The translations under genes were made by a program, and so were the position numbers. The notes below the pieces were generated by a model. The model was given only the letters and a program-made list of their open reading frames with translations. It had not been told where the DNA came from and did no database searches. A stretch of 64,000 nt of DNA. Origin: Phycisphaeraceae bacterium. Lineage in GTDB: Bacteria; Planctomycetota; Phycisphaerae; Phycisphaerales; Phycisphaeraceae. The DNA lies in the NCBI GenBank assembly GCA_028277745.1, contig JANQFR010000049.1, forward strand, positions 90,050-154,049. Reading direction: 5' to 3'. Below, piece after piece: positions 54,433 through 62,519 of the stretch; position 1 is the stretch's first letter; each line of letters starts with the position of its first letter.

Positions 54433-54460
54433 TTAATAGCAACATATAAACCGCCGTCAA
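54433..54460 (-). promoter_or_regulatory. Promoter directly upstream of the IclR gene
   Basis: Minus strand TTGACG (54455-54460), 16-bp spacer, TATTAA (54433-54438). Start would fall at or next to the ATG, implying a leaderless or nearly leaderless message. Confidence 0.5.
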
Positions 54461-54551
54461 CCACGACCAGCGGGTTAAGCGGCGCCGCTCAGGCGTGAAC
54501 CATCTGCCGGAACGCGCCTAACGCTTGTTATCCCGGCATCAACCGCCACGA

Positions 54552-54974
54552 TTAGCCGCCTAACGCCTTGATTAACATCACAAGCAGAAGAACCACCCCG
54601 ATCTTCAGCAAGGCGGCCGCCCCCCAGACCATGGCGCCCTTTGCCATTCCGATAGGCCCCGAACGCGAATCGTCGATCGTTGCGGGATACTCGATCATCC
54701 GTCCGTAGAGGAATGCGCCCAAGACAAAATTCGCAACAAGCAATGCCAAAACCGCGGCTCCCCGGCCGCCCCCATTCGAAATCACGACATACCCGATCGC
54801 CAACGCGATCGCGTTCGCGAGAGACACGGGTTTCAGGGCGTCAACAAATGAAATGTTGAGTTTTGCAACAATCCGCGTTGCGGGTCCGACAAACAGGGCT
54901 TCGATCGCACAAATCACAACGAGCCCGATGAGCACCGCCCCCGGGTTGATCTGGTTCTGAGCGAGAAGGAGCAT
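54552..54974 (-). CDS. Four-helix membrane protein, unknown function
   Basis: 140 residues with about four hydrophobic helices (AVLIGLVVICAIEALFVGPA, ALAIGYVVISNGGGRGA, AAVLALLVANFVLGAFLYG, ALLKIGVVLLLVMLIKALG). A short polar loop RMIEYPATIDDSRSGPIG lies between helices 3 and 4. No family recognised. Confidence 0.68.
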   Translation of the reverse strand: MLLLAQNQINPGAVLIGLVVICAIEALFVGPATRIVAKLNISFVDALKPVSLANAIALAIGYVVISNGGGRGAAVLALLVANFVLGAFLYGRMIEYPATIDDSRSGPIGMAKGAMVWGAAALLKIGVVLLLVMLIKALGG

Positions 54975-55475
54975 AGCGCGGCCCCCTCGAAAGCTCTTGG
55001 GGCTAAAACTTAATGTCGGCCGCCTGCAGGCGCGAGCATTTCAAACCAACAAGATCGTCCCACATTACGGACCTTGACGGCCAACTGCAACTCCCACTTA
55101 AAGAGCCTTTGCATAGCTTTTTTTTCGTGTTTTTTCCTTTATAAACAAGCATAGATAATCCATTTGCAATTTTAATAATGTATATAAAACAAATCTTATA
55201 TTACTGGTGGCGGTTGAGCCGGCGCCCTGACTCTGGATAACCAAATTGCTGAAATTATCTCACATAAAGTTCTTGATTTTCCATATATTCCGTGCTTATT
55301 CAGCTTGATGTTTAAAGTGTTTTTAGAATCCCCACGCCCGTCTCCGCCTGACTCTAGGCGTTTAATGGAAAACAACTCAATCGCCGGCCGTTTGAAGGAG
55401 TGGGCTTCAATCGACAACTCAGTTGAGTGGCGATTCGCGGACGTCGACGGCTAACCGCAGCCGACGGGCAGGGGG
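54975..55475. other. AT-rich interval without a recognisable gene
   Basis: About 500 bases, markedly AT-rich at 55090-55330 and containing runs of eight and six T. Short open frames exist on both strands but none has a ribosome-binding site with domain-like sequence. It may be a decayed insertion or a promoter-rich region. Confidence 0.45.
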
Positions 55476-55895
55476 CTACCCCGGGAAGCCCCGAAAAACA
55501 CCGTCTTCGTCGGCGTTGTCGGCGAACTCCGCAAAATCCATGTTGGCGATCGCGAGATTGTTTTCCACGCCCCACAGCTCAGAAGGAATGACGCGGAACG
55601 TTCGGCCACGCTGATCGAACAGATCGATACACAGAACAGGATGCTCGGGATCGCTGATCGTCATGTGGTCAACAAGAAAGACAAAGGTCTGATCCGACCC
55701 GTCCGGAAACAGTTCAAGCACACGATCCACGGCAAGGCCGTCATACCTCTTGTCGTCGATGAACTCAACGTTGGCTTGGAAACCGTGCAACGGGTGCGGC
55801 TGCACCATCGCCGCCTTCACCTGACCCCAGGCTGCGTCATCGGTGAAGTCCGTGCGAACGGTGAGCGACTCTTCAGATTCCGCAAGATCAGACAT
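55476..55895 (-). CDS. DUF6924-like small protein
   Basis: 139 residues: SLTVRTDFTDDAAWGQVKAA, FQANVEFIDDKRYDGL, FVFLVDHMTISDPEHPVLCI, then FRVIPSELWGVENNLAIANM and DFAEFADNADEDGVFRGF. This ordered set (RTDF..W, NLxIANMDFxEFA, DGVFRGF) matches DUF6924, whose function is unknown. Stand-alone. Confidence 0.78.
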   Translation of the reverse strand: MSDLAESEESLTVRTDFTDDAAWGQVKAAMVQPHPLHGFQANVEFIDDKRYDGLAVDRVLELFPDGSDQTFVFLVDHMTISDPEHPVLCIDLFDQRGRTFRVIPSELWGVENNLAIANMDFAEFADNADEDGVFRGFPG

Positions 55896-56117
55896 TGGAT
55901 CTCCATCGGCTCAGACGGGCAAGCATCATAACGGTTGCCATGGCGAAGCACTCCCGCCTCTGAATATTGCGTGAGTCCTTACGATACGCACGGCGATGGA
56001 GTGAGCCCCAACCGCCCGGGTGATGCAGACGTTTGCCACGCCCTCTCCAAACGCCGGCAGCGCCCTTTGTAGCCGCGACGTCCTCGTTGCGGCCGTGCCG
56101 CCGCGTGAAATCATTTG

Positions 56118-56226
56118 GAACCACAGAGGCGCAGAGAGCGCAGACCCTCAGCGCTCACTGAATGGCGGTTTCACGGTTGAACTCTTTCCTGCTCTGCCGC
56201 TTCTCTTCTCTGCGCCTCGGCGGTTC
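56118..56226. repeat. Imperfect inverted-repeat element
   Basis: GAACCACAGAGGCGCAGAGA (56118-56137) pairs with TCTCTGCGCCTCGGCGGTTC (56207-56226), with matching outer GAACC/GGTTC and inner 12-bp arms. It lies just beyond the lexA stop. It resembles a short REP- or MITE-like element. The rest of 55896-56235 shows no gene. Confidence 0.5.
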
Positions 56227-56235
56227 ATGTTGCTT

Positions 56236-56871
56236 TCAGTACGTCCGCACGAGGCCGATGACGACGCCCTGGATCTGCAGGTCGTCGGGGTCGACCCAGA
56301 TGGGCTCGTACTTCTCATTGGCCGGCTGGAGCCGGATGCGGCCGTCGCGTTCGCGGTAGAGGCGTTTGAGGGTGGCCTCGCCGTTGCCGCCGGAGTTGAT
56401 GAGGGCGACGACGGTCTGCCCGTTGCGGGCGGCGTTGCGTTGTTCGCAGATGACATGGTCGCCGTCGCAGATGTGGTCGTCGATCATGGAGTCGCCGCGC
56501 ACGCGGAGGACGAAGATGTTGCCGGTCACCCCGCCGCGGGAGGGGGCAAAGAGGTTTTCGAGGTCCAGGTGCTCGCGGTCCTCGACCGCCTCGATCGGCG
56601 AGCCGGCGGCGATCGAGCCGACCAGCGGCAGGCGGGTGTGGGTCTTCTCGTCCGGGAGGGTCAGGTCAGGCGACACCTGTAAAGAGCGGGCTTTGTTGGC
56701 TTCGCGGATCAGCGCTCCTTTTTTGATCAAGGCTTCGACGTGCTCGAAAACGGTGACCTTGGAGACGCCCAGTTCGTCGGCCAGCTCCTGCATCGTGGGG
56801 GAATAGCCACGCGTCGCGCGGGTGTCGCGGATTCGGGTGAGGATCTTCATCTGCTTGGGGGTCAGGTTCAT
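56236..56871 (-). CDS. lexA: SOS repressor LexA
   Basis: 211 residues. Winged helix: TPKQMKILTRIRDTRATRGY then TMQELADELGVSKVTVFEHV. The cleavage site is Ala89-Gly90 in GSIAAGSP; catalytic Ser128 lies in RGDSMIDDHI and Lys169 in EATLKRLY. Complete repressor-protease that self-cleaves on RecA filaments and derepresses DNA repair genes. GGAG lies 7 nt before ATG 56871. It lies within the 3' part of an overlapping upstream frame, with which it probably shares the promoter at 57472-57500. Confidence 0.95.
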   Translation of the reverse strand: MNLTPKQMKILTRIRDTRATRGYSPTMQELADELGVSKVTVFEHVEALIKKGALIREANKARSLQVSPDLTLPDEKTHTRLPLVGSIAAGSPIEAVEDREHLDLENLFAPSRGGVTGNIFVLRVRGDSMIDDHICDGDHVICEQRNAARNGQTVVALINSGGNGEATLKRLYRERDGRIRLQPANEKYEPIWVDPDDLQIQGVVIGLVRTY

Positions 56872-57325
56872 GATGGGACTCCATAACGGCCGCCGAGGCA
56901 GGGACAGCCAGGGCGTCGGTGTTGAGGTTGGTGCAGAGCGTGTCGAGCTCCGCGGCGAGCGACAGCAGCTCGCGGCGTTGGGCCGCCAGCCACGCGTGGG
57001 CCGCCGCCGAGGCGGCCGGGGTCAGGATGGGCGCGCCCTGGGGGGTGTACGCCGCGCCCGGCGGCGTGGGGACGGTGTGCTCGAACGAGTCCTGCAGCAC
57101 CGACGAGCTCACGCCGATCGGCTCGGCCGCCGCCTCGTCCTCGCCCCGCGGCCGGCGGCGGCGGGGCATCCGCGACCAGCCGGCGTACGACCCGGCGGTC
57201 TCGGTGTCGCCCTGCTGCTCCTGGCTGGCGCCGGGCCCGCGCTGCTTCTGAAGGGCGGTCCCCTTCACGTTGAACCGGGTCGTGTAATCCCCGCCGGGGC
57301 CGAGCATGATCAGTGGGTTCACCAT
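56666..57325 (-). CDS. Hypothetical gene overlapping the start of lexA
   Basis: 219 residues, ATG 57325 with GAGG upstream. The N-terminal 150 residues look genuine: VNPLIMLGPGGDYTTRFNVK, an Arg-rich patch RMPRRRRPRGEDE, and a helix AWLAAQRRELLSLAAELDTL. The last 68 codons lie over lexA in another frame and are low in order. Such a 206-nt overlap is unusual, so a frameshift near 56880 or a false C-terminus is possible. No family recognised. Confidence 0.5.
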   Translation of the reverse strand: MVNPLIMLGPGGDYTTRFNVKGTALQKQRGPGASQEQQGDTETAGSYAGWSRMPRRRRPRGEDEAAAEPIGVSSSVLQDSFEHTVPTPPGAAYTPQGAPILTPAASAAAHAWLAAQRRELLSLAAELDTLCTNLNTDALAVPASAAVMESHHEPDPQADEDPHPNPRHPRDAWLFPHDAGAGRRTGRLQGHRFRARRSLDQKRSADPRSQQSPLFTGVA

Positions 57326-57471
57326 GATTGATCCGCCTCTGTCGTGGTGCAGAAGATCGCGGGCCCCTACATGTGGGGCGTCGCGGAGCGTTATCAGTTC
57401 TGCTGTCGACGAGGGGCATGGCGGGCCTTGAACTTTCGGGCCGGAATTTGTTTGGACTCCGTTATACCAAA

Positions 57472-57500
57472 ATCATACCGAACGCCCATCGGGGTGTCAA
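57472..57500 (-). promoter_or_regulatory. Consensus promoter upstream of the lexA unit
   Basis: Minus strand TTGACA (57495-57500), 17-bp spacer, TATGAT (57472-57477). GGTAT occurs twice close to the -10 (once overlapping it), but no standard SOS box is recognised. It lies about 147 nt upstream of the gene at 57325. Confidence 0.68.
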
Positions 57501-57617
57501 GCCCTTCTGAAAAAGATGCTTATGCGGCGCGAGACGCGGCCGAACGCTGTTTCGCGTGCAGGCTCTTATAGGACGCACAGCCAAACAATCGTAGAGCGCA
57601 GACCAAAATGGGATTGT

Positions 57618-58424
57618 TCAGTGCGTGGCGATGTAGCGGACAACAAACCAGGTGCTCCGCAGCGCGATCACGAGCACCAGCAGGAAACCCCCCGCGTACA
57701 AAAACGTGCAGAGCATGCGCGTTGCCAAGTCGAGATTTTTTGTTTCATGCTTCATATGGTCAAAGATCGTCGGCGACATCCCGTCGTCGAGTCTGCCGAG
57801 CAACATGATGGCCAACCACCACCTGCGATTTCGCTCCGCCTTGTACCGTCGATCGCCCTCTTGAATCCCTCGCTCGGTCATTACACGCTTCAAGTTGGCT
57901 TGCGCATATTGCTCGACTTCAGGCTTGTTGACGACGTAACTATCGTGGATGTACTTGATCCGAGTGTACGTGGAGCTATGGGGGTCCGGCATGAAAAAAA
58001 TGCCCAGCCATCCGTAAGGCGAATGGTGGCTCCGGCTAAAGAACTCGTCGGTGTAAGCTATCAGCTCGATCCCGCTGTGCTCCGCCTCGCGGAACCCGCG
58101 GTACGACTCGTAGCGGTTGATGATCGTCGGGCACCGCCAGGAAAACAGCAGCGACGCGAGCGCGAAGAACAGGGCCGCGAAGAACAGCAGCTTCCACGAG
58201 AACGGCAGCGTGGTGGCGATCGAGAAATGCGCTCCGAACAGGCTGACGGACAGTTCCGGGGGGACCGGCTGCATGAGGTTGGCCGCGATCGGGACGACCA
58301 CGAACCAGAAGTAGGACGACCGGATCACGCGGTTGCGGCCCAGCCCGCGCAGCTTGTCCCAGGTCGGCGTCACATTCAGCAGCAAGAACCCGAGCGCTGT
58401 CAAGAAAACCTCCAGTACAAACAT
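57618..58424 (-). CDS. Membrane protein of unknown function
   Basis: 268 residues. Helices at the N-terminus (LEVFLTALGFLLLNVT), near 35 (SSYFWFVVVPIAANLM), near 75 (LLFFAALFFALASLLF) and near the C-terminus (GGFLLVLVIALRSTWFVVRY), with a cytoplasmic helical domain of about 140 residues between. No domain recognised. It diverges from a possible small gene at 58501. Confidence 0.68.
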   Translation of the reverse strand: MFVLEVFLTALGFLLLNVTPTWDKLRGLGRNRVIRSSYFWFVVVPIAANLMQPVPPELSVSLFGAHFSIATTLPFSWKLLFFAALFFALASLLFSWRCPTIINRYESYRGFREAEHSGIELIAYTDEFFSRSHHSPYGWLGIFFMPDPHSSTYTRIKYIHDSYVVNKPEVEQYAQANLKRVMTERGIQEGDRRYKAERNRRWWLAIMLLGRLDDGMSPTIFDHMKHETKNLDLATRMLCTFLYAGGFLLVLVIALRSTWFVVRYIATH

Positions 58425-58500
58425 ATCTTGATCGCCCGAGTATACCCCCCCCGGAAGTGATCAATTGAAATCTCCCCTCACCCCCGGAAGGAATCTTCCC

Positions 58501-58887
58501 ATGACCCAGCAACGCCACCCCGCATCGGACGAGCCGGCTAGCGTGCCGTCGCCGCCCGGTCGACAACCCGTCCCATGGAAAGAGCCCGAGCCCGCGTCGG
58601 GTTTATTGTTGTGTGCGGGGGCGGTTTTCGTCAGCGCCGTTTGCGCGCCGAGCGCCAAGAAGGCTGTCGGCGCTGTTGTTGATAACAGCCTTCAATGGCC
58701 GTTCAAATCACATATTGGCTGCGCGAGGTGTCGAAAAATCCCGCATTGGGTCGCGCGGGATCGGGCGGGACTGACGGGGACTAACTCTTTGTCGGTCCCG
58801 GAATTCCCGCATAATCCCGCAACGTCCCGGAGAATCCCGTTTTGCCCTGCGCTTTATGGCGGGTCTTGGGATGGACGAGTTGGGTAA
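58501..58887 (+). CDS. Possible small membrane-anchored protein
   Basis: 128 residues starting MTQQRHPASDEPASVPSPPG, with GGAAGGA 8 nt upstream. One hydrophobic stretch SGLLLCAGAVFVSAVC lies near 45. The second half is low in order and may not be coding, because it contains repeated GGGA/TCCCG motifs. Low-confidence gene in a 540-base interval. Confidence 0.38.
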   Translation: MTQQRHPASDEPASVPSPPGRQPVPWKEPEPASGLLLCAGAVFVSAVCAPSAKKAVGAVVDNSLQWPFKSHIGCARCRKIPHWVARDRAGLTGTNSLSVPEFPHNPATSRRIPFCPALYGGSWDGRVG

Positions 58888-58910
58888 CGGCGCAGCTTGC
58901 ATCGTGCCAG

Positions 58911-58934
58911 GGCCGCGTAGCGGCCCGGCTATCG
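58911..58934. repeat. REP-like GC hairpin, copy 2
   Basis: GGGCCGCGTAGCGGCCC-type core followed by GGCTATCG, nearly identical to the element at 33493-33518. Confidence 0.5.
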
Positions 58935-58967
58935 GATCAGGCGGTCAAAATCCAAATGCCGGGCGCT

Positions 58968-59360
58968 CTAACTCCATAGAATCCTGTCGGACAAACGCCC
59001 CGTTTCGAGAAAGTCCGCCAGGCCGCCCACGGCATCGTCGGCCGTCACCACGACATCGGCGGGGAAATCAACCGCCTGCCGATCCTCCAGGACAAACGCG
59101 ACGGTCTCCTCCGGGGCGGCGGGCCGAGGGTTCGACGACCACAACATGGTGGGTGCGTAAAAAAGTGCGGCGCGGTCGCGGTTGAAGAAGGCTCCCAGGA
59201 CCGGCTCATTGGGGAGCCATAACCAGAAGACGGTCTTTTCCTCATCGTGCCGGCGGGCATCGACATGCCGCACAACGTCGCGGGCGGCGGCGACCGGGAA
59301 GAAATCCTGGAAGTACTGGAGGCGCGAGCATCGCTCGGTCTGGGCGGGGGCGTCACGCAT
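58968..59360 (-). CDS. Hypothetical protein after the HxlR gene
   Basis: 130 residues: QDFFPVAAARDVVRHVDARR, KTVFWLWLPNEPVLGAFFNR, then ALFYAPTMLWSSNP. No domain recognised. The ATG is 6 nt after the HxlR stop, so the two are co-transcribed, opposite the SDR gene. Confidence 0.6.
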   Translation of the reverse strand: MRDAPAQTERCSRLQYFQDFFPVAAARDVVRHVDARRHDEEKTVFWLWLPNEPVLGAFFNRDRAALFYAPTMLWSSNPRPAAPEETVAFVLEDRQAVDFPADVVVTADDAVGGLADFLETGRLSDRILWS

Positions 59361-59366
59361 CGAGGC

Positions 59367-59714
59367 TCACCGTTGGGGCTGGATGTGCATTTTCGTCCCG
59401 GCGATGTGGGCAAGCCCCCAGTCGGCGATGGCCTGCAAGACGGGGCGGAGCGATTCGCCCTTGTGGGTCAATCGGTACGCCCGGCGGCCGGGGATGCGCG
59501 TCGACGGGCGCCGCTCGACCAACTCATGGCCGAGCAGGTGATTGAGCCGATCGGTCAGGATGTTGGTCGCGATCCGCTCGGGCGACTCGAGGAACTCCTT
59601 GAAGTGCGACTTGCCGGCAAACAGGTCGCGGATCACGAGCAACGTCCACTTATCGCCGAGCAGGTCGAGGGTGCAGGATAAAGGACAGATCGACCGCTTG
59701 TCTTTGCGTTTCAC
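59367..59714 (-). CDS. HxlR-family transcription regulator
   Basis: 115 residues from GTG 59714, with GGGAG upstream. CPLSCTLDLLGDKWTLLVIR then GKSHFKEFLESPERIATNIL and HELVERRPSTRIPGRRAYRL is a complete HxlR winged helix. Two N-terminal Cys residues (CPLSC) sit where redox- or electrophile-sensing HxlR proteins have their reactive Cys. It diverges from the SDR gene and shares a palindrome (59780-59798). Confidence 0.9.
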   Translation of the reverse strand: MKRKDKRSICPLSCTLDLLGDKWTLLVIRDLFAGKSHFKEFLESPERIATNILTDRLNHLLGHELVERRPSTRIPGRRAYRLTHKGESLRPVLQAIADWGLAHIAGTKMHIQPQR

Positions 59715-59779
59715 CGCTGTCTCCCGGGTTGTGTGCGCGGCGTTGCATCCATGACCAACCGGGTTGACAATAACCGAGA

Positions 59780-59798
59780 AACTTGCAAAATGCAAGTT
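59780..59798. promoter_or_regulatory. Palindromic operator between HxlR and SDR genes
   Basis: AACTTGCA-AAA-TGCAAGTT, perfect 8-bp arms, ends right at the SDR start codon. TTGACA sits at 59764-59769 in the same interval. Probable HxlR-binding site. Confidence 0.62.
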
Positions 59799-60662
59799 AT
59801 GAAAACGGAAGCCTCCCCGCCCGATCGGCCCGGCGCCTCGGCGACCGACACGACCCCCAAGGCGTCGAGCCGAGGCTCGGGGCGGCTGCGCTCCCGATAC
59901 GGCCCGTGGGCGGTGGTCACCGGGGCGTCCTCCGGGATCGGACGGGCGTTCGCCTTGCAACTCGCGTCGGCCGGGTTCAACCCTGTCCTGACGGCGCGCC
60001 GCGGCGATGTCTTAGACGGCCTCGCCGCCGACCTGGCCGCGCAGCACGGCGTCAAGACCCGCGCGATCCCCATCGACCTGGGTCGCGAAGACGCGCCCGC
60101 CTTCCTGGCCCATGAAACACAAGATCTCGATGTGGGCCTGCTGGTCTGCGCCGCGGGGTTCGGCTCGTCGGGGCGCTTCCTGGACGCCGACCTCGACAAC
60201 GAGATCGATATGGTCGGCGTCAACTGCAGCGCGGCGATGTCCCTCAGCCACCGCTTCGGGCGGCGCTTCGCGGACCGGGGCCGGGGCGGGCTGGTGTTGA
60301 TGAGTTCGCTGGTCGCCTTCCAGGGCGTCCCGTTCGCGGCCCACTACGCCGCAACGAAAGCGTACGTTCAGAGCCTGGCCGAGGCGTTGCGCATCGAGCT
60401 CGCGCCTCACGGCATCGACGTGGTCGCCTCCGCGCCGGGCCCGATCTACAGCGGGTTCGCCGAGCGGGCCGACATGCGGTTCGGGATGGGCCACCAGCCC
60501 GCATGCGTCGCGGAGGCGACGCTCCGCGCCTTGGGCCGGCGGTCCACGGTCAGGCCCGGCTGGATCTCGAAGTTCCTCGAGGGGTCGCTCCGCATGCTGC
60601 CGCGGTCCGGGCGGGTGCGGATGATGGCGAAGGTGATGCAGGGCATGGCGCAAGGCGCCTGA
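59799..60662 (+). CDS. Short-chain dehydrogenase/reductase
   Basis: 287 residues from ATG 59799. After a Pro/Ala-rich N-terminus, the Rossmann fold begins WAVVTGASSGIGRAFAL (TGxxxGIG). CAAGFG replaces NNAG. The catalytic triad is Ser in MSSLVAFQG and Tyr/Lys in HYAATKAYVQSLAE. An N-terminal extension of 40 residues and the C-terminal helix resemble ketoacyl-reductase-like SDRs (YqjQ/DltE group). Likely HxlR-regulated, which suggests aldehyde or quinone detoxification. Confidence 0.9.
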   Translation: MKTEASPPDRPGASATDTTPKASSRGSGRLRSRYGPWAVVTGASSGIGRAFALQLASAGFNPVLTARRGDVLDGLAADLAAQHGVKTRAIPIDLGREDAPAFLAHETQDLDVGLLVCAAGFGSSGRFLDADLDNEIDMVGVNCSAAMSLSHRFGRRFADRGRGGLVLMSSLVAFQGVPFAAHYAATKAYVQSLAEALRIELAPHGIDVVASAPGPIYSGFAERADMRFGMGHQPACVAEATLRALGRRSTVRPGWISKFLEGSLRMLPRSGRVRMMAKVMQGMAQGA

Positions 60663-60729
60663 GCAAAGCGCGGCAAGCCAGGCGACGGAGGCGGCCGATC
60701 GTTCCGGGACGTCTTATAGCGTTGCCGCC

Positions 60730-61359
60730 TCACCGCCGCCGGCTCAGCAGCGCTGCGCCGCCGAGCCCCAGCAGCGCCAGCGACGCGGGCTCGGGGATCT
60801 CGAGGCTCAGGCTGAACTCGGTGATGTCGAAGGTTGCCGACGAGCTCTCCGTCTGGAACTCGCCGCTGCCGACGAAGGTGGAGAACTCGATCTGGGCGGC
60901 CTCGAAGTCGGCCAGGTCGAGCAAGGCGGGTAGGCCGATGCCCCCGAAGACCGTCCCGTCTTCGTCGGTCAGGAAGAGACCGGCCAACTGGGCGGAGTCG
61001 TAGGACTGGTTGTCCGCGATGCCGTCGATCACGGATGAGCCGGCGTTGTTGAGCACGGTGAGGGCGCTGAAGCCGATCGGGACGTCGTTGAACTGATCGA
61101 AGGTGAGCCCGCCGGTGGCGTAGGACCCGGAGAAGGCCGAGAAGCTCTGCAGAGGCGTGGAGGTGTCGTAAGAGTACGTCCCCGTGAGCGTGGTGATGCC
61201 GTTGTCGAGAAGGAACTCGTTGACCGACCCGGCGTTGGGCGTGCCGGTCACGCCGTCGGCGTCGAGCTCGGCGGTGAAGGCGTAGGTGACGACCTGGGCG
61301 AGGGCGATGGCCGGGGCGAGAACCAGGACGAGGGCGGTCAGCAGAATGGTGCGTTTCAT
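60730..61359 (-). CDS. PEP-CTERM sorting domain protein
   Basis: 209 residues, signal peptide (MKRTILLTALVLVLAPAIALA). The body YAFTAELDADGVTGTPNAGS.. is beta-rich with TYSYDTSTPLQSFSAFSGSY, typical of this class. It ends LEIPEPASLALLGLGGAALL then SRRR. The next PEP-CTERM gene upstream stops 50 nt away on the same strand, so they may be one transcript. Confidence 0.88.
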   Translation of the reverse strand: MKRTILLTALVLVLAPAIALAQVVTYAFTAELDADGVTGTPNAGSVNEFLLDNGITTLTGTYSYDTSTPLQSFSAFSGSYATGGLTFDQFNDVPIGFSALTVLNNAGSSVIDGIADNQSYDSAQLAGLFLTDEDGTVFGGIGLPALLDLADFEAAQIEFSTFVGSGEFQTESSSATFDITEFSLSLEIPEPASLALLGLGGAALLSRRR

Positions 61360-61408
61360 GGGAATGGTCTGTGCGGGGCGATGTCGGTGAAGCAACGGGT
61401 GCGCGGGA

Positions 61409-62089
61409 TCAGCGACGGCGTCGGGTCAGGGCCAACACGCCGAGGCCCATCAGCGCCAGCGACGCCGGCTCGGGGATGATGCGGATCGAATCGACGCTGC
61501 CTGCGAGCACATCGCTGGTGCTTGCCTCCGCCGAAAGGTCGTTCGGCGGGGGCGAGATGAACAGGATGTTCATGTTCGCATCGACAGGGTTCAGGAAGAA
61601 AGGCGTGTCCGGCAGAACATCCGGCCCGCCGCTGTTAAGGAACGCGACATCGGTCTCAAGGAGATCGAAACGGAAATTGCTCGTAGTCAGCGTCAAGCCC
61701 GGCGGCACAGGCATGCCGTCCACTTGAACAGTGGCGTCTAAGCTCAGGTTAAAGCTGGAACCGCTCACTTCGTACCGGTAGTTGCCATTACCTGTGAACG
61801 TCACACCGGCGACGCTGAGGACAAACCGCTGCTGCGGGTCGGTGTGTTCCCACTCGCCGCCGTTCAGCGAGCCGCCCGTGTCGGGCGCCGACGGGTCGTA
61901 GGTCACGATGAGCGTGTAAGGCTGATCCTGAAGGGCCTGGAAGGCATTTCTATTGAAAGGGTCGAACACCTGCGTGCTATCGAAGACACCTTTGATCTCT
62001 AAGGGAAGGCTGCTGGCACGGGCCGTGCCCGGGGTCAAGAGCGCGAAGATCAGCAGCGAGGAGCGTGTAATAGAAGACAGATTTCTCAT
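61409..62089 (-). CDS. PEP-CTERM sorting domain protein
   Basis: 226 residues with signal peptide ending TARA near 25. Body: DQPYTLIVTYDPSAPDTGGS.., FVLSVAGVTFTGNGNYRYEV. The tail IIPEPASLALMGLGVLALT then RRRR. First gene of a PEP-CTERM pair. An orphan PEP-CTERM tail lies 46 nt upstream. Confidence 0.88.
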   Translation of the reverse strand: MRNLSSITRSSLLIFALLTPGTARASSLPLEIKGVFDSTQVFDPFNRNAFQALQDQPYTLIVTYDPSAPDTGGSLNGGEWEHTDPQQRFVLSVAGVTFTGNGNYRYEVSGSSFNLSLDATVQVDGMPVPPGLTLTTSNFRFDLLETDVAFLNSGGPDVLPDTPFFLNPVDANMNILFISPPPNDLSAEASTSDVLAGSVDSIRIIPEPASLALMGLGVLALTRRRR

Positions 62090-62135
62090 GCTTGGGTTTC
62101 TTTCGAAAGAGGGTTGGCTCTGGGGACCGTCAGAT

Positions 62136-62246
62136 CTAACGCCGCCGCTGCGTGACCAACAGCCCGCCCAGCCCCAGCAGCACCAGCGACGCCGGCTCGG
62201 GGGAAAGCCCGTACGGTTTCAGATCACCGGCTTTATTCTGTAACAC
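62136..62246 (-). pseudogene. Orphan PEP-CTERM tail
   Basis: 36 codons read [20 protein letters not shown] then QRRR and a stop, preceded by only about 14 residues. No signal peptide or body is present upstream in frame. It is the sorting tail of a deleted PEP-CTERM gene, or possibly a peptide from a GTG start. Confidence 0.7.
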
Positions 62247-62372
62247 CCTCCCCCCATTTGATTGAAGAACAGGAATCATACCACAAGTTGGTTTCCTGAC
62301 GATGAAACCTGGTCGCCAACCGGGGTCATCAGGGCGGGGTCCGAAAAAAAGGTGGCGGATTTGGGAAAGCGG

Positions 62373-62403
62373 TGTTGCGAGGTGGGGGCAAGTGGGTTAA
62401 TAT
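62373..62403 (+). promoter_or_regulatory. mraZ promoter with MraZ-box repeats
   Basis: TTGCGA (62375-62380), 17-bp spacer, TAATAT (62398-62403). Inside the spacer are TGGGG (62383) and TGGGT (62393), with a degenerate TGTTG at 62373: a 10-bp period, as in the TGGGN-N5 repeats bound by MraZ. GTGGG..CCCAC also frames the -10. Autorepression is the known role of such repeats. Confidence 0.72.
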
Positions 62404-62519
62404 CCCACATCGGAACGGGGGAGCGGTTTGAGAGGGCGGGGAGAGGCGCGCGAGCGGCAAGGATGCCGTGGGTGGCGCAAGGATGCAGTTGTTGGTCTTC
62501 ACGATCAGGTGGGTGAACG

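Noticed and set aside
55196..55417. 73-codon frame in the AT-rich interval
   Set aside because: No ribosome-binding site, no domain and mixed composition.
57420..57490. SOS box upstream of lexA
   Set aside because: GGTAT direct repeats are present but do not match any LexA box I know with confidence.
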